Shown here: positions 1 through 6,036 of the stretch, in pieces
Layout: each line of letters starts with the position of its first letter
Numbering within the stretch: position 1 is the stretch's first letter
Assembly (NCBI GenBank): GCA_015258785.1
Contig: JABZHP010000049.1
Location: 1-9,054 of the forward strand
Reading direction: 5' to 3'
Length of the DNA: 9,054 bases
Source of the DNA: Atopobium sp.
Lineage (GTDB): Bacteria; Actinomycetota; Coriobacteriia; Coriobacteriales; Atopobiaceae
The notes under the pieces: model-generated
What the model saw: only the letters and a program-made list of their open reading frames with translations
Database searches by the model: none
Told to the model about the DNA's origin: nothing
Position numbers and translations under genes: made by a program

Positions 1-16
1 GCCTTATTACTAACGC

Positions 17-25
17 TTATCCACA
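17..25 (+). promoter_or_regulatory. Perfect DnaA-box consensus match
   Basis: The nonamer TTATCCACA reads on the plus strand and matches the strong DnaA box consensus exactly. It lies just outside the 15-bp repeat array, in the gap downstream of the ArsC/Spx-like gene. I see no second box nearby and no dnaA, dnaN or rpmH gene. A role in replication control is therefore only possible: an isolated box can titrate DnaA or be a chance match. Confidence 0.3.
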
Positions 26-30
26 ATCTA

Positions 31-90
31 ACGCACGCCATAAAGATGCATGCTGTAAAAACGCATGCTGTAGAAATGCATGCTGTAGAA
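31..90. repeat. 15-bp tandem repeat, four units, GCATGC core
   Basis: Four head-to-tail 15-bp units run without gaps at 31-45, 46-60, 61-75 and 76-90. On the minus strand the consensus is TTCTACAGCATGCAT. The units at 46-60, 61-75 and 76-90 differ from one another at one to three positions, while 31-45 is more diverged. A fifth, poorly matching unit (91-105, about 8 of 15 bases) overlaps the 3' end of the ArsC/Spx-like gene. Three units carry the self-complementary hexamer GCATGC (48-53, 63-68, 78-83), so neighbouring units can pair into small hairpins in RNA. The GCATGC pair at 78-83 and 63-68, followed on the minus strand by a T-run (61-57), could act as a weak terminator for the small operon. 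The function is unknown. Confidence 0.8.
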
Positions 91-97
91 ATCAATC

Positions 98-466
98 TTA
101 CAGAAGTGCTTCTTCCCATGCAGGCTCTTTAAATCCAAGAAGAATGGTATTGCCTGCAACGACCAATGGGCGCTTGACCAGCATGCCTGTGGTGGCAAGC
201 AAATTATAGGCATCACTATCGCTCATACCTGCATCAAGCTGCTCCTTGATGTTATTATCGCGATATACCATACCTGAAGTGTTGAAGAACTTTCTGATAG
301 AAAGACCGCTCAGTTTGTGCCACTCAGCAAGCTCTTCAGCAGTTGGATTCTCCTCTTTAATATCGCGCAGTGTATAAGAAACACCGTGTTCATCAAGCCA
401 TTTAAGAGCTCTCTTACAGGTAGTGCAGCGAGAATAGCAAAGAACCAAAATGTTTTTATCTGCCAT
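98..466 (-). CDS. ArsC/Spx family thioredoxin-fold protein (YusI/YffB-like)
   Basis: This is a complete 122-residue protein of the arsenate reductase (ArsC)/Spx family, a cytoplasmic thioredoxin-fold group. The N-terminal segment reads CYSRCTTCKRALKWLDEHG (residues 10-28). It places a C-x-x-C pair at Cys14/Cys17, with a further Cys10, at the end of the first strand. A conserved KRPLVV segment (residues 98-103) carries the family's Arg-Pro. The ending, GFKEPAWEE, is typical of the small Firmicute/actinobacterial YusI-like branch. Family members include arsenate reductases, the RNA polymerase-binding regulator Spx and uncharacterised thiol proteins, and the sequence alone does not separate these. 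No other ars gene is present, so arsenate detoxification is not supported. The ATG at 466 has an AAAGGG ribosome binding site (474-479) seven bases upstream. The gene follows the 60-residue membrane protein gene after only 20 bp and is probably its co-transcribed partner. Confidence 0.9.
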   Translation of the reverse strand: MADKNILVLCYSRCTTCKRALKWLDEHGVSYTLRDIKEENPTAEELAEWHKLSGLSIRKFFNTSGMVYRDNNIKEQLDAGMSDSDAYNLLATTGMLVKRPLVVAGNTILLGFKEPAWEEALL

Positions 467-473
467 GGCTGTG

Positions 474-479
474 CCCTTT
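474..479 (-). promoter_or_regulatory. Ribosome binding site of the ArsC/Spx-like gene
   Basis: On the minus strand AAAGGG lies seven bases before the ATG at 466. It fills most of the 20-bp gap left by the upstream small gene, which fits an operon with its own initiation at each gene. Confidence 0.7.
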
Positions 480-486
480 GGATCAA

Positions 487-669
487 TTATCGATTACATA
501 AAGGCAATCTTTTTTGAGTTACAAGCAATCCTAAAATCAATATTCCTAGAGAAACGCCATAAATCATACCGATAAATAGGTCATTAACGTTTGATGCTGC
601 GCCCAGGATGATTGCTAAAATCAAAAACATCATTCCAAGAGAAACATACTTACTTTTTAGTAGGTTCAT
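487..669 (-). CDS. Small two-TM hairpin membrane protein, function unknown
   Basis: This is a 60-residue hydrophobic protein that I do not recognise. Two membrane segments are visible, at about residues 10-28 (LGMMFLILAIILGAAS) and 32-50 (FIGMIYGVSLGILILGLLV), joined by a short polar turn, NVND. Lysines at positions 5 and 7 and K53, R54 and R60 at the far end predict by the positive-inside rule that both termini are cytoplasmic. I accept it as a real gene, despite its size, for three reasons: a near-perfect Shine-Dalgarno AAAGGAGG (677-684) lies seven bases before its ATG; a promoter with a perfect TATAAT lies just upstream (704-709); and it is followed after 20 bp by a clearly real gene. Its pairing with a thiol/Spx-like protein could mean a shared envelope or redox stress role, but that is only inferred from position. 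Confidence 0.8.
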   Translation of the reverse strand: MNLLKSKYVSLGMMFLILAIILGAASNVNDLFIGMIYGVSLGILILGLLVTQKRLPLCNR

Positions 670-676
670 TTGGTCG

Positions 677-684
677 CCTCCTTT
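677..684 (-). promoter_or_regulatory. Strong Shine-Dalgarno of the 60-aa membrane protein
   Basis: AAAGGAGG on the minus strand is seven bases upstream of the ATG at 669. It is the best ribosome binding site in the window and is the main reason for accepting this short gene. Confidence 0.85.
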
Positions 685-703
685 TTACTGACGGTAACGA
701 AGC

Positions 704-732
704 ATTATAAATCAACACCTTGTTACTAACCA
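704..732 (-). promoter_or_regulatory. Sigma70-type promoter of the small membrane protein/ArsC-like operon
   Basis: On the minus strand a perfect -10 hexamer TATAAT (709-704) lies 17 bases after a weak -35 match, TGGTTA (732-727, 3 of 6 to TTGACA). Transcription would start near 697, giving a leader of about 28 bases with the Shine-Dalgarno correctly placed. The -35 begins only about eight bases past the ligA stop, in a gap with no visible terminator, so this promoter probably adds to read-through from ligA. The 9-bp palindrome GTTACTAAC (722-730) overlaps the -35 region and could be an operator. The weak -35 would fit activator control. Confidence 0.6.
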
Positions 733-739
733 TGCACAT

Positions 740-2857
740 TTATGCAGGTACCTGTCCTGTTTCAAGAATTTGCTGAAGTGCAGCCTCATCAAGTACGGGA
801 ACACCCAAGCTCTCAGCCTTTGTAAGCTTAGATCCCGCAGCTTCTCCTGCCACTACAAAGCTTGTCTTTTTAGATACAGAGCCCGAAACCTTTGCTCCCA
901 TGGCTTTAAGCTGGGCGCCAGCCTCATCGCGTGTGAAGTACTCAAGGGTTCCCGTTAAAACAAAGGTAAGTCCAGCAAGCGTCTGAGGAAGCTCGTTTTC
1001 TTGCTTCTCTTCCTCGAGCATTACGCCTGCCTGACGAAGACGCTCAATAACGGCAACATTTTCTGGTATCGAGAAGAACTCGTGTACAGACTCTGCAATT
1101 TTGGGACCAATACCTGGGATTTCAGCGATCTTCTCGACAGGGGCTGTAGCAAGCGCCTGGATAGAGCCAAACTCCTGGGCAAGAAGCTCTGCAACGTTAG
1201 CACCAACATGCCTCATGCCAATACCAAAGAGCACGCGTCCAAGACCGCGCGTCTTTGATTCCTCAACCTTTGCCATTACCTTCTTGGCAATAGTGTGACC
1301 TACAGGAATGCTATCACCAGAAAGGTGATCTGCAGTATCAGTATCGTAGACACGACCTGTAGGCATGTTTGCCAGCGTTTCTTCAGTGAGTTTGTCGTAG
1401 AAGTCAGCAACGTCAGAAAGAACGCCCTCTTCAACCATGCGGTTAATAAGCTCGTCACCAAGACCGTCTATGTCCATGGCCTTTCGACTTCCCCAGTGAA
1501 TCAGACGCTCAACTGCCTGGGCGGGGCAATCAATAGAGACACAACGGAAGGCCACCTCTCCCTCTTCTTGAATAACAGGGCTACCACAGCTTGGGCAGGT
1601 AGCTGGCATCTGGAACTCAACAGCATCTGCAGGTCTAAGACTCAAAACTGGTCCTACAACCTCTGGAATGACATCTCCTGCCTTGTGGACAATGATGGTA
1701 TCGCCCTCGCGCACGTTTTTACGACGAATCTCGTCAAGGTTGTGGAGGGTTGCACGTGCAATGGTAGAACCTGCAACCGTGACAGGATCAAACTCAGCAA
1801 CAGGTGTGAGTACGCCCGTACGACCAACCTGAATACGAATTTCTCGCAAAACGGTCTGCTTTTCCTCTGGTGGGAACTTAAATGCAATAGCCCAACGTGG
1901 AGCGCGAGAAGTAAATCCTAGAGCCTCTTGGCTCGCAAATGAGTCAACCTTTACTACCACGCCATCGATGTCGTAGTTAAGATCTCCTCGCTGCTCAAGA
2001 GCTTGCGCACAGAAATCGTGGACCTCCTGAGCGCTCAGGCAACGACGGGCATGAGGATTAACATTAAAGCCGCAGCTACGAAGCCAGTTTAAAAACTCCC
2101 ACTGACTGTGAACATCAAGAGGGCCTTCGTCGGCTACTGCGTAGATAAAGGTCTCAAGATCTCGGTGTGCTGTAATCTTTGGATCCTTCTGACGTAAAGA
2201 ACCAGCAGCTGCATTTCTTGGGTTAGCAAAAGGCTGTTTTCCAGCAGCATCCGCGTCCTCATTCAAACGAATGAAGGAGTGCTTGGGCATATAAACTTCG
2301 CCGCGGACCTCAATACTCTGGTTAAGGCCTCTATTCTCTACCTGCTCAAGACCAGCCAACGCAAGCTCTCGGGGGACGTCAGAGATAGTTAAAACGTTTG
2401 CTGTGACGTTTTCTCCCGTGCTACCGTCACCTCGTGTAGCTGCGCGTACAAACTGACCGTCACGATACGTGAGTGCAACACCTAAGCCGTCAATCTTAAG
2501 CTCGCAGGTATATGCCACAGGATTAGTGGGCGATGCGCCAAGAGCTTCATCAGTTCTGGAAAGCCATGCATCCAGCTCTTCCAGATTCATGGCATCGTCC
2601 ATAGAATACATACGAGCAGCATGCTGGACAGGCTCAAACTGCTCAGAGACATAGCCGCCTACGCGCTGCGTATAGCTATCCTCAGTAACAAGCTCTGGAT
2701 ATGCTGCCTCAAGCTGCTGAAGCTCAATAAGCAGTCGATCAAACTCAGCGTCAGTGAGCTCTGGATTATCAAGAGCATAGTAGGCATATGCCGCATGGTT
2801 CAAGATTCTATTAAGCTCCGCTGCACGAGCGGCATCTTTTGGCGAAAGTGCTGCCAT
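740..2857 (-). CDS. ligA: NAD+-dependent DNA ligase LigA
   Basis: LigA seals nicks in duplex DNA between 3'-OH and 5'-phosphate ends using NAD+, joining Okazaki fragments and completing repair. All family domains are visible, numbered from the preferred start. The N-terminal Ia NAD+-binding region includes AYAYYALDNPELTDAEFD. The adenylation domain has the AMP-accepting lysine in ELKIDG (Lys121), plus DIDGVVVKVD (about 296-305) and AFKFPPEEK (about 325-333). An OB fold follows, then a four-cysteine zinc finger (Cys421, Cys424, Cys439, Cys444), helix-hairpin-helix repeats (for example IAEIPGIGPKIAESV) and a C-terminal BRCT domain (about 626-703). At 705 residues it is about 34 longer than E. 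coli LigA. Part of the excess is an insertion around residues 496-517. I chose the ATG at 2857 because GGAG (2863-2866) lies five bases before it. The ATG at 2872 would add five residues but has no ribosome binding site and abuts the T-tract of a terminator. Confidence 0.97.
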   Translation of the reverse strand: MAALSPKDAARAAELNRILNHAAYAYYALDNPELTDAEFDRLLIELQQLEAAYPELVTEDSYTQRVGGYVSEQFEPVQHAARMYSMDDAMNLEELDAWLSRTDEALGASPTNPVAYTCELKIDGLGVALTYRDGQFVRAATRGDGSTGENVTANVLTISDVPRELALAGLEQVENRGLNQSIEVRGEVYMPKHSFIRLNEDADAAGKQPFANPRNAAAGSLRQKDPKITAHRDLETFIYAVADEGPLDVHSQWEFLNWLRSCGFNVNPHARRCLSAQEVHDFCAQALEQRGDLNYDIDGVVVKVDSFASQEALGFTSRAPRWAIAFKFPPEEKQTVLREIRIQVGRTGVLTPVAEFDPVTVAGSTIARATLHNLDEIRRKNVREGDTIIVHKAGDVIPEVVGPVLSLRPADAVEFQMPATCPSCGSPVIQEEGEVAFRCVSIDCPAQAVERLIHWGSRKAMDIDGLGDELINRMVEEGVLSDVADFYDKLTEETLANMPTGRVYDTDTADHLSGDSIPVGHTIAKKVMAKVEESKTRGLGRVLFGIGMRHVGANVAELLAQEFGSIQALATAPVEKIAEIPGIGPKIAESVHEFFSIPENVAVIERLRQAGVMLEEEKQENELPQTLAGLTFVLTGTLEYFTRDEAGAQLKAMGAKVSGSVSKKTSFVVAGEAAGSKLTKAESLGVPVLDEAALQQILETGQVPA

Positions 2858-2862
2858 AACTA

Positions 2863-2866
2863 CTCC
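2863..2866 (-). promoter_or_regulatory. ligA ribosome binding site that decides the start
   Basis: GGAG on the minus strand is five bases from the ATG at 2857. It lies inside the extra five codons that the upstream ATG (2872) would add, so the downstream ATG is the likely start. Confidence 0.65.
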
Positions 2867-2872
2867 AAACAT

Positions 2873-2904
2873 AAAAACGTAGGTGCAAGAAATCTTGCAC
2901 CTAC
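2873..2904 (-). terminator. Intrinsic terminator after the glycosyltransferase gene
   Basis: A perfect inverted repeat has arms GTAGGTGCAAGA (2879-2890) and TCTTGCACCTAC (2893-2904), giving a stem of up to 12 bp with a very tight loop. In RNA the inner pair would open to an 11-bp stem with a four-base loop. On the minus strand it is followed by GTTTTT (2878-2873), the expected U-tract. It begins eight bases after the glycosyltransferase stop (2912-2914) and ends 16 bases before the ligA start. It therefore terminates the upstream unit but also occupies the ligA leader, where it could attenuate ligA transcription or act as an operator. Confidence 0.85.
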
Positions 2905-2911
2905 CAGGTAT

Positions 2912-5900
2912 TTATTTGCGTCCTCTTAAGGTTCTACCAAGGGCCTTAAGGGCTTCTCGCCTTGCGCTGCCATATGGTGCAATGGGGTCAATAATCTTGC
3001 GCAGAGGACTTGCATCAGAAAGCGCACGCTCGTGGAACTCTGTGACATCGGCGTCATTTCTAGCGCCTGGCACCATGTCCTGAATAATAACCTCGTAGAA
3101 CGGAGTGTTACGCGCGTACTTCCAGAAATAGGAAGCCATGTCGCAACTGGCGTTCTGCCAAGGCTTAATAGCACCAGCAAAGTGAACAATCTTTGGGGCA
3201 CGACGTGCTGCCTGATAGTCATCAAAGACGCTATTTGGTGCCATTGGATAGAGTTTCTCGGCACGTCCAAAAATGTTGTGTGTCACGTTCCAGTCTGCTG
3301 GGAGATAAACAACGCGACCCTGGCACTCGCTGTTCAGAATATCTTGATCGTTGTAGATAAAGATTGGATTGGATGCAATGCGCAACCATTCTGGAACAGT
3401 GTGATAGCGGCGCAGTTCAGCGGTATTAAAGACCATAACTCCCGCCTGGAAGTACGCATAAGGATTCTTGAGGTTAAGCACGTCAAGACTGTACTTCATG
3501 CGGTCTCCACCACGGACGTTAAGGTTTGCCAGATAATCAATATCAAGCGTTGCGGCAATAAGATTGTTGCCCATTCTTACATCATAAAGTTCAGCAACAT
3601 TACCATTGACCACAAGGTCAGAGTCTAGATAGACAACCTTATCGTAACCAGAAAGAATGTCTTGAGCCAAGAAACGGAAGTATGTCTCCACACTAATGTG
3701 AGCATTATTAGTATCTAGCTTGTAGTCTTTAACCATACGCCACACGTTATAGAACGTAATACGAGCATTCTTATAGCGCGAGAAGTACTTCTTAACCATC
3801 TCCTGCTTTGAGCCGCCAATATTGGTGTTAAGGACAACTACGTCGTAGAAGCGGCTAGGGTCGGCGTTTTCAAGCATTGAACCCATAGCGCAGGTAAGAA
3901 TTGGAACGTAGTTATTATCTGCTGCAAAGACAACAGGAACAACGTTCTGGCTTGCAATCTCAGGCTTCTCTTCAAAGAGAGGAATGAACTTCTGGCGAGG
4001 CTCTGGATTGGTAAAGTGAACGCACTGGAGCTCTTTTACCTTCCAGTTTTTGCCCTCTGTACGAAGCATATGCATACGCCAGATATTAAAGAGACGCTCA
4101 GTCAGATGACCTGGAGTTCTTAGGGCCTCTTTGCTGTACGTAGACATATCAGTGCGAGCAGTCCACTCGTCAACAAGTGGGAATACCCATGCTGCATAGC
4201 GATCAAAGAGCTCTTTGCGCATGATGTACATGTTGCAGAAGCATTGTTGATGACCGTTGAGAAAAGCGTTTACATCCTCTGCATACTCTGGGTGACGCTC
4301 AATAATAAGCGCAGCCATAGTATCCATATCCTTTGGATGAAGCAGCGGAGCGGAATGGTACTGCTCAAGAGGTGTATTAGCGCTTCCAGGGAATTTGCGA
4401 ATATCCTTTACCCCAGTAGTAATGAGGTCATAGCCCTCAATGCACTGGGCAATGGTCTGATCATCAAGACCATATTTCTTGATGGCGTCCTCATCAATGA
4501 AATCATCCATGACCTCACCAAACGGATTTTCTGGATAAACCGTATCGGTAAAGTTGAAGTAGCGACGATAATGACCAAAGCCAACATAGCGAGCATTGGT
4601 GATGTTCTTCCATGCCCAATACTGTGTAGTCATCTCACAGTACATTGGGTTTTTCTCGGTAATGCTATCGCCCTCATCGTCATGGAGCATATACGTAAAG
4701 CGATTACTCTTCTGACCTGGTCCTACCTGAATAGGCTGAAGGTAGTTGCTTGCGGGAACATCAACATCTTTATGAGAAGTGATAAGAATGCGAATAGGCT
4801 GCTGCTCAAACATCTTTACCATGTGCTTTCTTTCTAGATATTCCATGTGCTCATCGGCAATCTGTTTCATGCGAACTGCCCTATCAAACGACAGTCCCTC
4901 ATCCTGATGCATGAGAGCAGCATATTTCTTTGCATACGTCCTGTAGCGATAGGCATCACTGTCTTCTGGAAGCTCGGTTCCAGTAGCAATAGCCTCGTAA
5001 GCAATATCCCTTACAAAGCGATAGAGCTCTCGAGCTGCTACTGATGGTCCAAAGAGAATGGCAAACGGCTCAAGAGCAGCCTCTTGATCTTCAGGAGCAA
5101 GACGGAATCTCCACTCAGCACTCAAAAGCTCCAGCAATCTATGCTTCATACCCCTAAACGAATTAAGATGAGCAATAGTATCTGTCTTGCCAATATAAAG
5201 TTCTACTTGATCAATGTTGTCTAAGAACTGATAGCAGAACTCTCCGAACTTATCTAAAGAAATACGAGAAGCACCAGTTACTCCGATGCCATAGTGGTAC
5301 AAAAAGCCTCTGCAAGACTCAAAACCATCAGCGGTCTGAGCCTTATCTGCCAGAATAAATACCTCATAGGCATCTTCTGCTCTTACCAGGCGCTCCGAAG
5401 TCATCTCTGCAAAGGCAGAGCGGAAAAGCTCTCCGCGATACAAGCGTTGCGTAGCGCGCCAATCAAGCTTCTGCCCATAGCCCTCATCATAAATAATGCG
5501 TAGGATATCATCGCCTTGAGTAAAGTCTGATTGCTGGTTAATGTAGCTTTCAAAAGACTTTGCATCAGCTGGGTCAACACCATTTTCTGGAATAACGGTA
5601 ATACCAAGGTGGAGAATATCAACAGGGTTCTGATCAATACGAGCAACTACCTGCTCAAGAAAATCAGGAGTAACCTCATCATCACCGTCTAGACAAAAGA
5701 CCCACTCGCCTTTTGTATGAGCTGCAGCAGTTTTACGTGCAAGATGAAGTCCCTGGTTAGTTGCATGAGTAACAACTTTGAACCTTTTGTCATCCCCTAC
5801 TGCCGTAACGATTTTCTCTGGAGTGGAATCTGTTGAGGCGTCATCAACAATAATTGCTTCAAAATCACCAAACGTCTGATTCTTTACACTTTGAATACAA

Positions 5901-5956
5901 CGCCCAATGTATGATTCGATGTTGTATGCAGGAATTACAAAAGAAACCTTAGGCAT
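2912..5956 (-). CDS. Three-module glycosyltransferase: GT2 + DUF4422-like + GT8
   Basis: This is a 1014-residue protein with three sugar-transfer-type modules in a row. It probably acts in the cytoplasm or at the membrane in cell-surface polysaccharide or capsule assembly. Residues 1 to about 230 are a GT-A family 2 domain: VSFVIPAYNIESYIGRCI, the nucleotide-binding VDDAS (38-41), and the metal-binding DGDDE (90-94). Residues about 386-645 resemble DUF4422: IRILITSHKD, the HYRRYF motif (462-467) and NMYIMRKELFDRYAAW (575-590). Residues about 672-940 are a family 8 domain: VVPVVFAADNNYV, the metal-binding DSD (778-780), FQAGVMVFN (836-844), YNDQDILN and HFAGAIKPW. A basic tail (about 998-1014) could bind the membrane. 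There is no signal peptide. The ATG at 5956 has an AAGGAG site five bases upstream. Substrates cannot be read from the sequence. The domain calls are confident; joint action on one glycan is inferred from the fusion. Confidence 0.93.
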   Translation of the reverse strand: MPKVSFVIPAYNIESYIGRCIQSVKNQTFGDFEAIIVDDASTDSTPEKIVTAVGDDKRFKVVTHATNQGLHLARKTAAAHTKGEWVFCLDGDDEVTPDFLEQVVARIDQNPVDILHLGITVIPENGVDPADAKSFESYINQQSDFTQGDDILRIIYDEGYGQKLDWRATQRLYRGELFRSAFAEMTSERLVRAEDAYEVFILADKAQTADGFESCRGFLYHYGIGVTGASRISLDKFGEFCYQFLDNIDQVELYIGKTDTIAHLNSFRGMKHRLLELLSAEWRFRLAPEDQEAALEPFAILFGPSVAARELYRFVRDIAYEAIATGTELPEDSDAYRYRTYAKKYAALMHQDEGLSFDRAVRMKQIADEHMEYLERKHMVKMFEQQPIRILITSHKDVDVPASNYLQPIQVGPGQKSNRFTYMLHDDEGDSITEKNPMYCEMTTQYWAWKNITNARYVGFGHYRRYFNFTDTVYPENPFGEVMDDFIDEDAIKKYGLDDQTIAQCIEGYDLITTGVKDIRKFPGSANTPLEQYHSAPLLHPKDMDTMAALIIERHPEYAEDVNAFLNGHQQCFCNMYIMRKELFDRYAAWVFPLVDEWTARTDMSTYSKEALRTPGHLTERLFNIWRMHMLRTEGKNWKVKELQCVHFTNPEPRQKFIPLFEEKPEIASQNVVPVVFAADNNYVPILTCAMGSMLENADPSRFYDVVVLNTNIGGSKQEMVKKYFSRYKNARITFYNVWRMVKDYKLDTNNAHISVETYFRFLAQDILSGYDKVVYLDSDLVVNGNVAELYDVRMGNNLIAATLDIDYLANLNVRGGDRMKYSLDVLNLKNPYAYFQAGVMVFNTAELRRYHTVPEWLRIASNPIFIYNDQDILNSECQGRVVYLPADWNVTHNIFGRAEKLYPMAPNSVFDDYQAARRAPKIVHFAGAIKPWQNASCDMASYFWKYARNTPFYEVIIQDMVPGARNDADVTEFHERALSDASPLRKIIDPIAPYGSARREALKALGRTLRGRK

Positions 5957-6036
5957 ACCAACTCCTTATAAATAAGCAATCTCAACTATCTTCTATCTTA
6001 TCTAAAATGTGCCTTCCTGGGGCGCGCAAAAGATGC
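5957..6036 (-). other. 80-bp permease-glycosyltransferase spacer
   Basis: The spacer contains the glycosyltransferase ribosome binding site and, on the minus strand, an A/G-rich stretch with repeated GATA/AGATA words (about 5984-6005, for example GATAAGATAGAAGATAG). A TAAGAT word there could serve as a -10, but I find no matching -35 at good spacing. No stable hairpin with a T-tract is visible, so co-transcription with the permease is plausible but unproven. Confidence 0.4.
5962..5967 (-). promoter_or_regulatory. Ribosome binding site of the glycosyltransferase
   Basis: AAGGAG on the minus strand is five bases before the ATG at 5956 and fixes this start. Confidence 0.75.

Noticed and set aside
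1..97. A replication origin or CRISPR array at the left end
   Set aside because: There is only one DnaA box and no replication gene, and the 15-bp units have no spacers between them, so neither call is supported.
98..466. Calling this gene a true arsenate reductase (arsC) or the regulator spx
   Set aside because: The fold and cysteines fit the wider family, but no ars genes are nearby and the key features that separate arsenate reductase, Spx and YusI/YffB types cannot be settled by eye.
745..754. CAGGTACCTG palindrome at the end of ligA as a terminator
   Set aside because: It lies within the last codons of ligA, has no loop and no following T-tract.
1295..1921. A 208-codon open frame on the plus strand antisense to ligA
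   Set aside because: It overlaps a certain gene completely, has no recognisable domain or good ribosome binding site, and its composition is that of a shadow frame.
3032..3628. A 198-codon plus-strand open frame antisense to the glycosyltransferase, and a similar one at 4244-4837
   Set aside because: Both lie inside the GT8 and DUF4422 coding regions and show no family motifs, so they are shadows of the real frame.
6011..6027. Possible hairpin terminator after the permease (GCGCC/GGCAC arms)
   Set aside because: The stem is about five pairs with a mismatch and only a short T-run, which is too weak to call.
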